Positions 11,873-24,174 of a stretch of 64,000 nt of DNA are shown here, in pieces. Both the position numbers and the translations under genes were made by a program. Numbering within the stretch: the stretch's first letter is position 1; each line of letters begins with the position of its first letter. The notes beneath the pieces are model-generated. The model saw only the letters and a program-made list of their open reading frames with translations, searched no databases and was not told the origin of the DNA. Where the stretch lies: contig NC_068556.1 in the NCBI RefSeq assembly GCF_022201045.2, positions 22,735,501-22,799,500 on the forward strand, given 5' to 3'. Source of the stretch: Citrus sinensis. Taxonomy: Eukaryota > Streptophyta > Magnoliopsida > Sapindales > Rutaceae.

Positions 11873-14394
11873 CACTACAAGAAATTTGACTTTTTAAGAT
11901 GATGTTTTTTTAAAACAGTTTTAATTTTAGTCACAGAATGGTACTTCTTATGACCATTTTTTTTAAATCGTAGCCAATAGTCTCATCCTAACTTATGTTA
12001 TATTTTATAACTAATAATTTCTGTTTTGAAACTCGTTAATCGGCCACTAATTCGATTTTTTTACGACAAATATTATTTAGTCACAACAAGAATATTTTTT
12101 TTTTGCACATAAATTTCCCTTCAAAACTAAACATTTTAGGACAATATTTCATCTTTAATGACAAAAATTAAATCGTTGAAAAATATAATTATAGGCAACA
12201 AAACTATTTCGTCACTAAAAACAGGTGTAAATTTCAATAAACCATTGTGAAACATAATATTAGTCTCAAAAACTATTCTTGTTTTTTTTTTTTTATAATT
12301 TTAAGATCTCGTTTTTTACTTACAAATAATTACTCATCGTGACAAAACTAAAAAATAATAGTAAAAAATATTTTTTAATTAATATGACATTTTATGACTA
12401 AAATATTTTGTTGGCTAAATATTATTCTAGGTGACGCAACTATTTCATATCTGAAAAAGTAAGGTAAATTTAGTCAAACCATATGTAATACAAAATTTTA
12501 TTCTCTAAAGCTATTATAATTTTCACTATTTTTATTTTTTTGTCATAGACAATCACATAAAGTGACAAAAGTAAAAATAGTAGTAAAATTTATGTTTAAT
12601 TTGGACATAAATTTTAGTAGTGAGAATAAAATTAAATTATAAAGATTATATGGCGGCATTGGACTATTTTTTGTTATATTGGGCAATAACTAAAGTTTTT
12701 AGATTGTGATACAATTCTTTCACCATCAACCAATCTAGTGCCATGTGGATAAAAATTATACTTTCACACATTTATGTCACCCATTTCTTAACCTATCTTT
12801 TCCCCGATGTGTTTAAGTGTTAACCCTAATTAAAAGAAAAAGGATAGAAACCCTTTATTTTCTATCCTTTTTTTTTCCCCTCCACGTGCCACTTCTTTTT
12901 CTCAACTCTCAAATTCTCACATCTGATAAAAACAAAGCCGCTGTCATTTCATCCATCTCTTTGACAAGGTTTGTATTTAATTTACCGTTGACATTTTATA
13001 TTTATTTATTGTTAAAATTTTTTTTTAGTAAAATTTATTGACCTTTATTTCGATAATTTTTCCTAATCATCAAAGATGAGGAGGCAAGGACAGGCAATTG
13101 GCTATGCTCTACACAATAACAGTCGGTGATGAAGGTATAAAATCATGTCTAGGACTTGACTTTTACTTATTTACAAATTGGACCTAAAGAAAATAAGACA
13201 ATGATTTTCTTCTTTTAACTAATTTTATTTTGTCACTAGCATTTGATCTTTATTTATTATGATTGTATATTCAAGATAATATAGGCAGAGTTTGGGGAGA
13301 CCAGATATGGCATTTCAGTTGGTACAAAAAGGTATGTACCGAGATGCAAGCTCTAAATTATTATTATCTTATTAAATAGTTCTTGAATTTGAAGAACATA
13401 CTTGGTCATTAACAAAGTGAACAAGATATTGTTTGCTATTATATCACTTTATATATATATGTGTATCTTTTGTTTTATTAAGTTATTATTTATTATTTTA
13501 ACTTTACTTTGGATGAATTTTTTTTTTTTTAATGTTATCTTTGTGTTTATTGTAGGATAATAAGACCGATGGCTCTAATGTATTAGTTTGGAAGCATTTG
13601 TAGAAGTCAATTAGTTTGGAAGTATTTAAAGAAGTCAATAAGAGACAACTGCAATCAATTTTTATTATAATTAGAAAAAGCATTTGAAGAGTAACTCGCC
13701 ATTTAAGGAATTCATTGATAAAGATCAAGGACCAAGACAATTAGGTATCTTTTTCAATTTTCTTAATGTATTGCTTTAAATAATTGATATTTGTACATTT
13801 TGTAATTGAATTTGTATGATGACTTTGTAAAGTGTTTTTAATTTTTATTTATTTAATTTTACCGTCATTTGCACATTTTGGTTTATCGATGTTTGAAGTG
13901 TTTTATTTGTTAATAATAATGTATGGTTATGTTACTTGTTTAGACTAATTATTTCAATCGCCGAGTGTTTTTAACAACAAGAAAAAAAATCACCAACAAC
14001 TTTTTGATATAAAACAATTAGTTACAAAATAAACAATTATAATTTGTAACAAAAGAAATAGTCACAAATCCTAAAAATTGGAGACGATTAGTTTTAGTCA
14101 CTGAAAGTAACATTTAATGACTACAAAATGTTGTTGCAGATATGTTTTCAAACTACTGTTTAGACATTTTAATACTATTTTTTATTTCAAACTTTAATTA
14201 GAAACAGAACATTTGATCATGAAAATGTATATTCTTTAGTGATGAAAACAATTTGGCCACTAAAACCTTTTAAGACAGTTTTTCCATGACTAATATGTGA
14301 CGATTTATTTTTGGTTATATAAAATATAAAGTGACTAATTTGGTAAATTTAGTGACTAAATCTTTTGTTAAAAAATATCATTTTTCTTGTGGTG
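11873..14394. mobile_element. Non-autonomous CACTA (En/Spm) transposon
   Basis: The left end is CACTACAAGAAA at 11873-11884, the hallmark CACTA terminus. The right end at 14383-14394 reads TTTCTTGTGGTG, whose complement CACCACAAGAAA matches with one change. Three-base flanks AAT (11870-11872) and AAT (14395-14397) give the expected 3-bp target duplication. Both ends carry many short subterminal repeats such as TAGTCAC and GTGACAAAA in either orientation, typical binding sites for a CACTA transposase. The 2522-bp interior has no transposase-like frame, so the copy would need a helper element. The middle (about 12.8-13.7 kb) is not repetitive and is unidentified. Confidence 0.82.
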
Positions 14395-15207
14395 AATGTT
14401 GTGACAGAAATATTATAAGGTTTCTTATTCGTGCGATTGCATATATCTATAGTGCATATGCCTTTACTCATTTCACCATACTTCCTATGCCACCGTAGTC
14501 GGAATGAACACTTTATTTACTATTGATTATAGATAACAACAATGATTTATATAAGTTGAAAAACAAACGATAATTTACACTTTTAAGATTATTATCAAGG
14601 ATACAAATTTCTTATACAAATGGGTTTGACGATGTTATATGATTATCACATAACATGTGTTATTTATTCTAATTAATGGAATTTAATTTTGATACTTTTA
14701 TCCAATCAATACTTATATTACATCAATTTGAATTTAATTTTTATACTTTAATCTAATCAATACTCATGTTACATCAACTTGTACACAACAATTGCATTCA
14801 TGCTCTAAAAAAAAAGGAAAGAAAGAAAAGTCGCAATTCAAATTTAAGTAGATACATTTTACATTTGAGGTTAACTCGGGTTACATCAATTTATAAATAA
14901 TTATTTGTATTTATGCTCTACAAAAAAAATAATAAAATAAAAAAATAAAAGAAAAGAAAGAACGAAAAGCTACAGTTCAAAGTTAACGATATATATTTAT
15001 TTTAAATTTGAAGTTGATTGGGGAGTGAATGAAAAAAAAAAAAGGTCAAGATAAATCCAACTGCATAATATACTATCTCAAATCAACTCAAGATCTTGCA
15101 ACTAATTCTTAAATTTCCATTTATAGAAATTTACTTTGGGAAAAAGACACCAAGACCCCTTTAATTTGAGGAAATAGTTATAAAGAGATCCTTATTTTTA
15201 AAGACAC
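14395..15207. other. Intergenic, imperfect local duplications
   Basis: Contains imperfect copies of a segment ending in TTACATCAA-TT followed by A-rich GAAAGAAAG runs (about 14670-14840 and 14875-14985). No gene was seen. Confidence 0.45.
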
Positions 15208-15533
15208 CTCTATTCTCACAGTTAAGCATGATTGTGAGAGTAGGGGTTCGAGTCCACACAGACTCAAACTCTCGCAATTAAGTATTATGCATGATTGTGT
15301 GGAGTTATTTGTAAGTTTTTTTCCTTTGCGAAATGCGAGTGGAGTGAAGACATCCCCCGTTTGTGAGAGTTATTTATTTGGGCAAATACTTCATTGCATT
15401 TAATATAATATTGTAAGTCTCAGTTATATGTCTGATTGTACATATCAATGTAATGTCTGCTGTAATAGCAGCTATAAAAATATAATGTAATTCAGTAATC
15501 TGATGTGTAATTGGTATTCAAAAAAAAAAAATT
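15208..15533 (+). mobile_element. Probable SINE with poly(A) tail
   Basis: A B-box-like GGTTCGAGTCC lies at 15245-15255 and a run of A closes the unit near 15521-15532. The body shares GAAGACATCCCCCGTTTGTG-type sequence with the SINE at 1.1-1.4 kb. The A box is poorly preserved and no clear target duplication was found, so this copy is older or truncated. Confidence 0.5.
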
Positions 15534-18500
15534 GATAGATTCATTTTGTATGTAAAAATGGTCATTCAAATGCTTTCTATAACATAAAAAATTACTTTTG
15601 GTATTAAAAAATGATCATAAACTTACATAAATCTTAAAAAAATTTCTAAAAAGGGAGTAGTTATCCTAACTAGGACGATAACCTTAATTGTTTAGATTTT
15701 ATGACTGTTTCACCAAATCACGAGTTCACGAAAGGTCGATACCCTTTTATGTTTTATATATTTACATAATCACATTATATGTAGAATATTCGATTTGATG
15801 TTGAAAAATTCCTATATATTTTTTTTTACATTCCAATTTTCCATCCCTTTCCCTCAATTTATTTATAGTTTATCAAAATAAAAGTTGAAGTGCTAATAGA
15901 AAAAAAATTGGAAGGAGGCGTTGTACCCACCAGTGGTGGGCACACAGAGACTAGAAGATTTGATAAATCTATTCTCTCTTCAAGATTTGAGCTCGTATGC
16001 TAGTCTCTGCGAGGCCCATTCAGCGCGCGGAAGGTAGCCCCACCTATATAAAAAGGGCAAAAAAACAAAAAAGAAACCATAAATTCTAATTAAATTAAAG
16101 AAATTAATTTGGAGGAGAGATCCGTAACCTGACCCATCACCACCACAATCACTTCGCCGACATTTGGTCGATGTGATACGATCACTACTGTCCAAAACCA
16201 ACCAAACATTAAAAAGCTTACATGTGGCCAAAACCTGTCCAAGTCAAACCAAAACCACTTTCCACCTGACCACCGGCTGTTTCCGTACCCTGTTATCCCA
16301 CTACTGCTGCAGATGACTGGCTACACCCGGTCATTTGTTTTACCTGCTTGGATTGTTTAATTTGGCATTTAAAGACTTCTGACCTACTACGCATCATCGT
16401 ACGGATGCCGACATGCAAGAGATCATGGCCGTCCGTTTGTGCTGAGCTGATCTGAACCGTTGGGTACTCAACCGAATGCAACTGGAACAGCCTTCCCACG
16501 ATGTTTACCAGAACAAGTAGTCAATTAAACATTAACTAACCTGACTGTTTGGCCCACGCGCTGCTGAGGCGACTCCATTCCACTCGCATTGAGGTTCAAA
16601 TAATTGTTTTTCTTAAAAAGAAAAAAAAGTCGAATTATTATTAGTGTAGTCAGGGAAACATCAGATTCCGCACTTTCACATTTTTCATAAGTGAGAATAT
16701 AACTTTTTCAATGTTAGATGAGTGGCTAGTTAGAGATTTGTCTGCGGTTAACCTTCTAACTTAATGATTCTTATTTCTTTATTAAGTGATAATTCAATTT
16801 TCTTTATCTAAACGTGGGTATAATATTTTTAAATACTAGAGTATAACCTATTTGGTTTTAGGGACTTGTAGACAATTTATATACAATGTAATATCAATAT
16901 TCAACAAAAAAAAAGGTTATTAATATTAATCATCTAAAATTTAAGTCTCAATTTGATTTTTAATTGATGTGATATTAATCTATTAAATAATAATTAAAGA
17001 ATTGTATAAGTTTTGAAATTTATTATTTAATTTATGAGTGACACGTGATATTAAAACTTAAGTTGGACTAAAATATTGAGATTCTTAATTATAATATTTG
17101 ATACAATTAAAGAAAATAAATATATTATTACAATATTTTGATAAACTAAATAAAACGATTTCACTTTTCATGCAAAAAGAACATATTGTATTTTAAAATA
17201 ATTAAGTCAATAGATGGTTGCATCTTTTTGGACGGTTTTTACTTTTTATATACAATCGTTTGCACGGCCACAAATTCAATTCGCCTGCACTTCACTCTTT
17301 GTCAAGGAGCGTGTGGGTGTAATTCTCCCGTGCGAACCATCAAGTAAGAAGCTTTGTTAGCCCAGGCCTTGATCGACCACGTGTCATTTCATGGTTGGTT
17401 CATCCAAAAAGCGTTTTGCCCTTCATTATCTTTTTCAAATCAACTTCTCATGCTCTTTCATTGAAATTCGTTAATTGACGAAGAAGATGAATGGCAATTT
17501 GCTCATCATTTAACTAACTAATAAGAGAAACTAAGGGTATTAAAAATAATAATAATAAAAAATAAGAGAGAGTAAGGGTTTATTAACTTTCTAACAAAAA
17601 TGGAATGGATACTAGATTAACATTTTAAGATCTCTTCACGTTTGTATACAGTGGATGGGATCATTGATTAATACCAACATCAAATTATTTTTGGCAATTA
17701 AGTTGAACATTGAATGAATTGAGCCAACAAACTATATTGTCTATTCGTTATTTTGTCATTATTTGCCAGTAAATTATAAATTCAGGTCATTTATTGTAAA
17801 TTTTCTTTAAGCAAAAAAAAAAAAAGAGTTTCATTTATTGTAACTTCTCCTTTGTTGTTATATCGATCTGCATGTTGTATCATAGAGCATACTTCTAAAT
17901 TCACTATAGTTTATAGTTGATTTGATTAGGCCATTAAATAAGAGATTGATTAAAAGGTTTAAATTTGGACTAATGAGCTTCAACTACATTATATATTTTT
18001 CTGCTAGGTATAGACGCTAACAAATGTTTAAATATAAATTTGATGTTACACAATATTTAGTTTCAGATCCATATTTTAAAATATATAAATGGATGCACTA
18101 GAGAATTACACAATGTATATTCAATAGATAATTACATGTCAAACTTTATCAATTTTTTTAAAATTATAAGTATATTTATTTAAATAAATTGATTTGAAGC
18201 TTATATGTCCAAAAAAAAAAAGGAAAGAAAGAAAAATCAATGTCTATCAATATCGATAAGTATAAACGGTCTAAATCTTCTAGAATAAAAAATTTATAAA
18301 TTTATCCATTTCAATTTTCAACGAAGTACTTTAATGATGGAAATATCAAAGAAAAAATCTCTTCAGAATTGAAGGTCTTCACAATAAACAATAATAAGTT
18401 TGATTAGAATATTGCAACGAAGCATAAGCTAAATTAAATTATGGTACACTTTGCACCTTTTACTATTTTTAAGGAAGATCCTCTAATGATGCCACGTTGA

Positions 18501-18720
18501 GCTAACCCTGTACCTACCTTTTTCACCCTTCAGCATTACTTAATTAAATTTTTAATTCAAAATAAAAAAAAATTTAATGCCATCATTACCTTTTTTGTAA
18601 TAACGCCTTAACGAAAGGACAAATACGTCACATGCTTCACTCTCCAATCATACAACACAATTCGAGGATAATCTCGTCATTAGACATCTCCTCCCTCCAT
18701 TTCTGGTAATTTCCCCTCCA
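15534..18720. other. Intergenic region, with a GC-richer block at 16.0-16.6 kb
   Basis: Mostly AT-rich DNA. The block from about 15.98 to 16.60 kb has higher GC and short open frames on the minus strand, but they show no domain, no conserved start context and no splice partners. It could be an old promoter or transposon remnant. The last part is the promoter of the CCCH gene. Confidence 0.45.
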
Positions 18721-18729
18721 TTTGGCGCG

Positions 18730-18737
18730 TATATAAA
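18730..18737 (+). promoter_or_regulatory. TATA box of the CCCH gene
   Basis: TATATAAA lies about 450 bases before the start codon at 19178, which implies a long 5' leader. The leader holds a TG repeat at about 18888-18914. Confidence 0.6.
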
Positions 18738-18887
18738 CGAACACCTTCGGTACCCGCACACAAAATTAATTAATTAAAAAAAAGAAAATTAGAAAATAAT
18801 AATAATAACAATAAAATAAAGATCAAACAAACAGCAGCAACAAAAACAACGATGCCTTTGAAAACTGAAACACGAGAGAGAGAAAGT

Positions 18888-18914
18888 GTATGTGTGTGTG
18901 TGTGTGTGTGTGTG
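18888..18914 (+). repeat. TG microsatellite in CCCH-gene leader
   Basis: About 12 TG units preceded by short GA runs, inside the predicted 5' UTR. Confidence 0.85.
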
Positions 18915-19177
18915 AGTGTTGAGTGAAAGAAAGTAGAGAGAGAAAAATCAGAAACCCAAAAACCCCCCATAGCCAAACAGAACATAAACGCAGTTCGTGT
19001 TCGTGTCTTTGCAAAGAAGAAGAGAAAACGAGCACACACAAACACGAACGGGCAGTTTTTCTCTCCGATTCGATCGGGGACTCTCATTGTACATACATTC
19101 AATAATTCTCCTTCTCTCCGGTTAGCCTTCTTTTTCTGCTCTATCCCGGTTCAGTTCGGTTCGACTGCCCGTGCGAA

Positions 19178-22100
19178 ATGGAGCGGCACGGTCGGGTCAG
19201 TGAAGGCTCTCAGTCCGATCCGTCTCCGGAATGGACCGCTCCGGGAACCGAAACCGGTCCCGAAGGTCTGTTCATTTTCAACCGTATCCACATTTGAGAT
19301 ATTATTTTTCCTACTTTTTGGTTTGTAATTACATTCTACGGTGGTGATTGAATTAAACGTGAATGTGAATGTGATTATTGGATGTGATCTTGAATTTTAT
19401 TTCAATTTATTTTTATTTCTGCGGAAAATGAGTAGAGCCTTTGTGGCAATTAGGATTGGGAGTCGGTGCCGAGTCATATCCAGAGCGGCCTGACGAGGCC
19501 GATTGTATTCATTATGTGAGGACGGGGTTCTGCGCGTACGGGTCGAGGTGTCGGTTCAATCATCCACGTGACCGCGGCTCGGTAATTCATTGGTTTTTCC
19601 CTTATTCTTAGGGTTTCAATTGAATGTGATCAAGTTGTTTTTTGGATGTCTATTGTGTTCTGATCTTGTCAATTATTGAAGTTTTATTGTGTAATTAAAT
19701 GTGAATGTGAAGTTGATACGGTTAGATCAGGTTGTTTGTTTGATGTTAAAAGAGCAAACACTTGTTAGGTTATGGGAGCTGCAAGAGCAGGTGGAGGCGA
19801 ATTTCCGGAGCGGGTGGGCCAGCCAGTTTGTCAGGTACTTGATTTCATAATTTTGTGGTGGCATTGGGACTTGGTTCATACGGCAATGGCTGATAACCGG
19901 CAATGTACATTCACTTAATTCTTCCAATTAAAGGAGACATTTTTTTTTTGGCTAATTTATTTGTTATGCAGTGATAGTGTCGGTATTGGTCTAATCTATT
20001 TTCAACGCAATTTGCCAAACAACATTTACATTCTGATGTGGCTTTCCATACAAGAGTACAATGCATGCCACGTGATTGTGATGCATTACACATTTTTTTT
20101 TGGCTCTTGTATGCATTCCATGTGATCATGGTTTATGTTACTGCTGTCTTTTTGTTGGCCAGTTTGATGGGGTATCGGGTTTCCATTTTGATTGATTTTG
20201 TCATTCTGACTTAATTTGCAGTATTATATGAGGACTGGGACATGTAAATATGGTGCATCGTGTAAATACCACCATCCCAGGCAGGGAGCTGGTTCTGTTA
20301 GCAATGTGTCATTAAATTATTATGGTTACCCTTTGCGTCCGGTTTGTATATTTTTTCATCTATGTTAAATTTTTTAAACCTTCCATCATATTATAATCAT
20401 ATCCTGTACATATGCAATTAATCTTACTTAAACGTTGGAGTTATTAACAACAGGGTGAAAAAGAATGTTCCTACTATATGAAAACAAGGCAATGTAAGTT
20501 CGGTGCAACATGTAAATTCCATCATCCACAGCCAGCAGGTGTGCCAGCTCCAACACCATCTCCTGCACCTCAAGTTGCCGCTGTGCCCACGCCAGTACCT
20601 GCACCCGCATTGTATCCTCCGCTGCAGTCTCCATCTGTTCCTTCAGCTCAACAATATGGGGTAGTAGTTGCAAGGCCTCCTCTATTGCATGGTTCATATG
20701 TGCAAGGTCCTTATGGTCCTGTGCTGGTTTCTCCAAGCATGTTTTCCTTGCAGGGTTGGAGTCCATATGCGGTAGGCAGATAAAAATGTCTTTCACTTTT
20801 ACTTTTTGGTCATGTTTTATTTTAAGTTTTTCTTTAAGTTGTTTCTGCCACTTGGTTCAGACATCTTTAAATCCGATATCCTCTCCTGGAACTGGTACTC
20901 AATCCTCTGTTGGATCAAGCTCCATTTATGGGATTACGCAACTCTCTGCTTCAGCACCTGCTTACACTGGAACTTATCAATCTCTACCTTCTTCAGTTGG
21001 TCCTTCAAGCAGTAGTCAGAAGGAGCATCCATTTCCTGAGAGACCTGGGCAACAAGAATGTCAATATTACATGAAAACTGGGGATTGTAAATTTGGGTCC
21101 TCGTGTAGATTTCATCATCCTCGAGAATTGATCGTGCCAAAAATGGACGTCACCTTGAGCCCCTTCGGTCTTCCTTTGCGTCCAGTAAGCTTCTTTTGGC
21201 ACCTGCTTTTGCATTATTATGCTTTACATGAGTGAAGAAACCTTTTTCTCTTTTTTTTCCTTGTTTCTTAATGCTGTGTGAAATGACTTAATTACTCGAT
21301 ATTTGGCCTGTTCTTTGGTGATGCATTGGAGTTCTTTTTACAAAACTTGTATTTTTTGTTTTTAGACTTGTAACCTGACTCTGTTTTTGTCTGTGTGGGA
21401 TAAAACATATTATCTTTTTTCTTCATGCTTCTTACTCTTTCTGCCCTGACACGCTCATGCTTCTTTGTTTCTGTTGTGTGGACTCATCAAGTTTCCATTT
21501 GATGGCCATAATTTCAACTTGCATCTAGAGCTCTAAACAGATGCTTTCTCATTTGCTTTCTTCTAAATGGATCAAGATTTACAGGAAAGTGGTGAGTTCA
21601 GTCTGTTCTTGCATGACAGGAATCTGAGAAAATGGCTTTGCAACTTGTTGAGATTGGGGTTAGAGAGAGAGAAAGAGAGTCGAGAGATATATAGTCAGAG
21701 ACTCAGAGGGCACCGGCTCATTTGAGACTTCATAATTGCTCACAAAGTTGTAACCTCCCTGTCTTGCCCTCTGCTTGAAGTGGCAGAGATAAAACACTGC
21801 TTCAATTAGGAATTATCCATTTGTTATATTCTGTTTGGCTTTATCTCATTTTCTCTTTTAAAATCAAACCAGTGAAGTGATAACTTCTGATTCAATAAGT
21901 TGATTATAGCATAAATCTACTTTTTCCCTTTTATCAAATAGATGAAATTGTTCATTATGTTGTTATTTTTGCTGTTGAGAGTTAAATGTTTGAGTAATTT
22001 CCTGTTAATCGGTTGACTCTGCATATTGTTTTTTTAACACAAGGTTAGACAGCTGCATTAAGCATTTTTGAGCTATTATGCAACATAACAAAGCTTGTCT

Positions 22101-24174
22101 ATGATATGCAAGGCCATTATGTCATTTTCACAAGCATGGTTTGAGTTGTTGAGACTGGTTGAAATGAAAAAGGGTAGCTTATGCTTTATGGGTTGATCTT
22201 TCATTTTCAGTGACTGATTGTGAAGATAATAGTCATTTCTATCTTTCTTTTCTTTAAATGGAGAGTAATTTACTGTATCTGCTTCTGTTCTGGTAAGAAT
22301 TATGTATAAACAATTGATTATTTCTATTTTGAATATTTTATTCTATATTATGTTTTGTCGTTTCCTTCAAAAGGTTGTATTTTTTTTTTTTGTTTTTATT
22401 TTCCTGTTTGATGATTTGTCATCTTTGATATGATTAAATCTGTTAACTATACTGCAGGAAAGCTAGGTTGTTAATGAAATTTATATATTTAGCAGGGCTA
22501 CCATTATGAAACAACTTAAGAATTTATGGGGCACTGTCTGTTTGGGTTTGGCAGCTGCCCAGGTCCTGGTGTCTCTGCCTGTTGGTGTCATTTCAGTGGC
22601 TGTTGGGCTCTCCTCTTGTGCCATTTCATTGGCTCCATTAGAGTAAATACCCATTTCTGACTTTACGTTCAGGGTTCACTTTGATCTTGCCACTTCCCTC
22701 ATGGAATTCTATTTTTATAACCAATGGAGCAAAGTTATCTTGACTTCATCTATTTAGTTTATTGGCTTAGTCTTCTTCCCCCTCCCCCCCTTTTACACTT
22801 TCAATTTTCAGAAACATGAAGTGTAGCTGACTTTTTGGCACATGTATTTAGTTGGTGGAGAGAATCAGTTACAGTGTAGATGATTTTATGATGCGGTTTG
22901 GGAGATGCAAGGGTTACTGGTAGTTCTGGCAGATCGAATTTAGGACCTTTTAATTACTACGCTGCTGTTTAGGACCTTCAACGCAACCTTCTATGAGTCA
23001 TGCAGTTTTTGGTGTTATTGATGTTTCTTATAGGTTTTCTATTTAGTTGAAAACTGAATATTGGCACGATCACGCTTATTCTTTCTTTAGAGGGGCTAAG
23101 CATGGCTTCTATTATATATTATTTGTATTTTTCTATTTCTACAATTACTACTTGTCCACTTGCAGATCACCACTTTTTCTGTGGACCCTGGTTATCTTTT
23201 GATTTCATCTTTCTGGATTATGCACAAACTTTGTTTTCATGTCTGTTGTCGAAATCTTTTCCTATTTTCAACACCTATCTTCATTTTTTTCCCTAGTGCG
23301 TCCATGGTCTAAGGAGAATAGATCTTTTGTTGCTTTCATTGGTACAAACTTGATAACATTGCTGAACTACAGACTGCTAACAAATTTGTTGAAGCAGGTT
23401 ATTTGAAGTCTGTAAATATCTTCAAAGTTTCTACTCTATTCTACAAACTTATTGATATGGGCCCTTCTATTTAAGATGTGTATCAGTGAGTAAAGCATGA
23501 TTGAAATGCATACTCCATGCATCCAACCACAGTGAAAGATGATAATGCTTCAGGGATTCATTTATATGCGCCAGTTACAGTGTAGCAGTATGACTTAAAT
23601 ATGGCAGTGGACATCCTCTTTGCTGTTTTGTATTTTGTCTTCATGCAGGGATGTTGTGTGCTTATATTGATGCATACCCATTTTTGATACTAGTGTGCAT
23701 TCTAGTTATTATGCATTTGGTGTATGCATCCAAGATAAAATTAATATGCATCTGATATGATTGATTGGTTTATTCTTCTATTATCAGGGTGCAGCACCTT
23801 GTACGCACTATGTACAACGTGGAGTATGCAAGTTTGGGCCTGCTTGCAAATTTGATCATCCAATGGGAATGCTAAGCTACAGTCCATCTGCATCTTCTCT
23901 GGCTGATATGCCAGTCGCACCATATCCTGTGGGATCTTCAATTGGCACTCTCGCCCCGTCGTCCGCATCCTCAGATTTGCGGCCAGAACTTATTTCAGGA
24001 TCGAGCAAGGACTCTGTTTCAACTCGAATGTCTTCATCAGTTAGCATATCAAGTGGATCAGTTGGTTCAATTCTTTCAAAGAGTGGTCCTGTTCCTCATT
24101 CAAGCATGCAACAATCTGGCCAGAGTTCTGGTCCTTCAACTGCTGACGACAGCAGCGCTGAGGCTCGTACTTGA
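19178..24174 (+). CDS. CCCH zinc-finger protein, ZFN-like (Arabidopsis C3H58 type)
   Basis: Seven exons (19178-19265, 19436-19581, 19769-19834, 20222-20341, 20454-20771, 20861-21184, 23788-24174) give 482 residues. Five fingers of the form C-x8-C-x5-C-x3-H start at residues 53, 99, 145, 313 and 359, each inside a YPERP- or PLRPGE-type frame typical of the plant ZFN group. A Pro/Ala/Ser-rich linker separates fingers 3 and 4, and the C-terminus is Ser-rich. Proteins of this group bind nucleic acid and are nuclear; their precise targets are poorly known. The first residues ([16 protein letters not shown]) match the recalled start of Arabidopsis C3H58, which supports this ATG. Finger 3 reads KTRQC where relatives have a Gly. 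The last intron is long, about 2.6 kb. The gene lies tail to tail with the PUCHI-like gene. Confidence 0.93.

Noticed and set aside
15980-16499. Two short minus frames in a GC-richer block
   Set aside because: No domain, splice partner or conserved composition; kept only as a note on the intergenic region.
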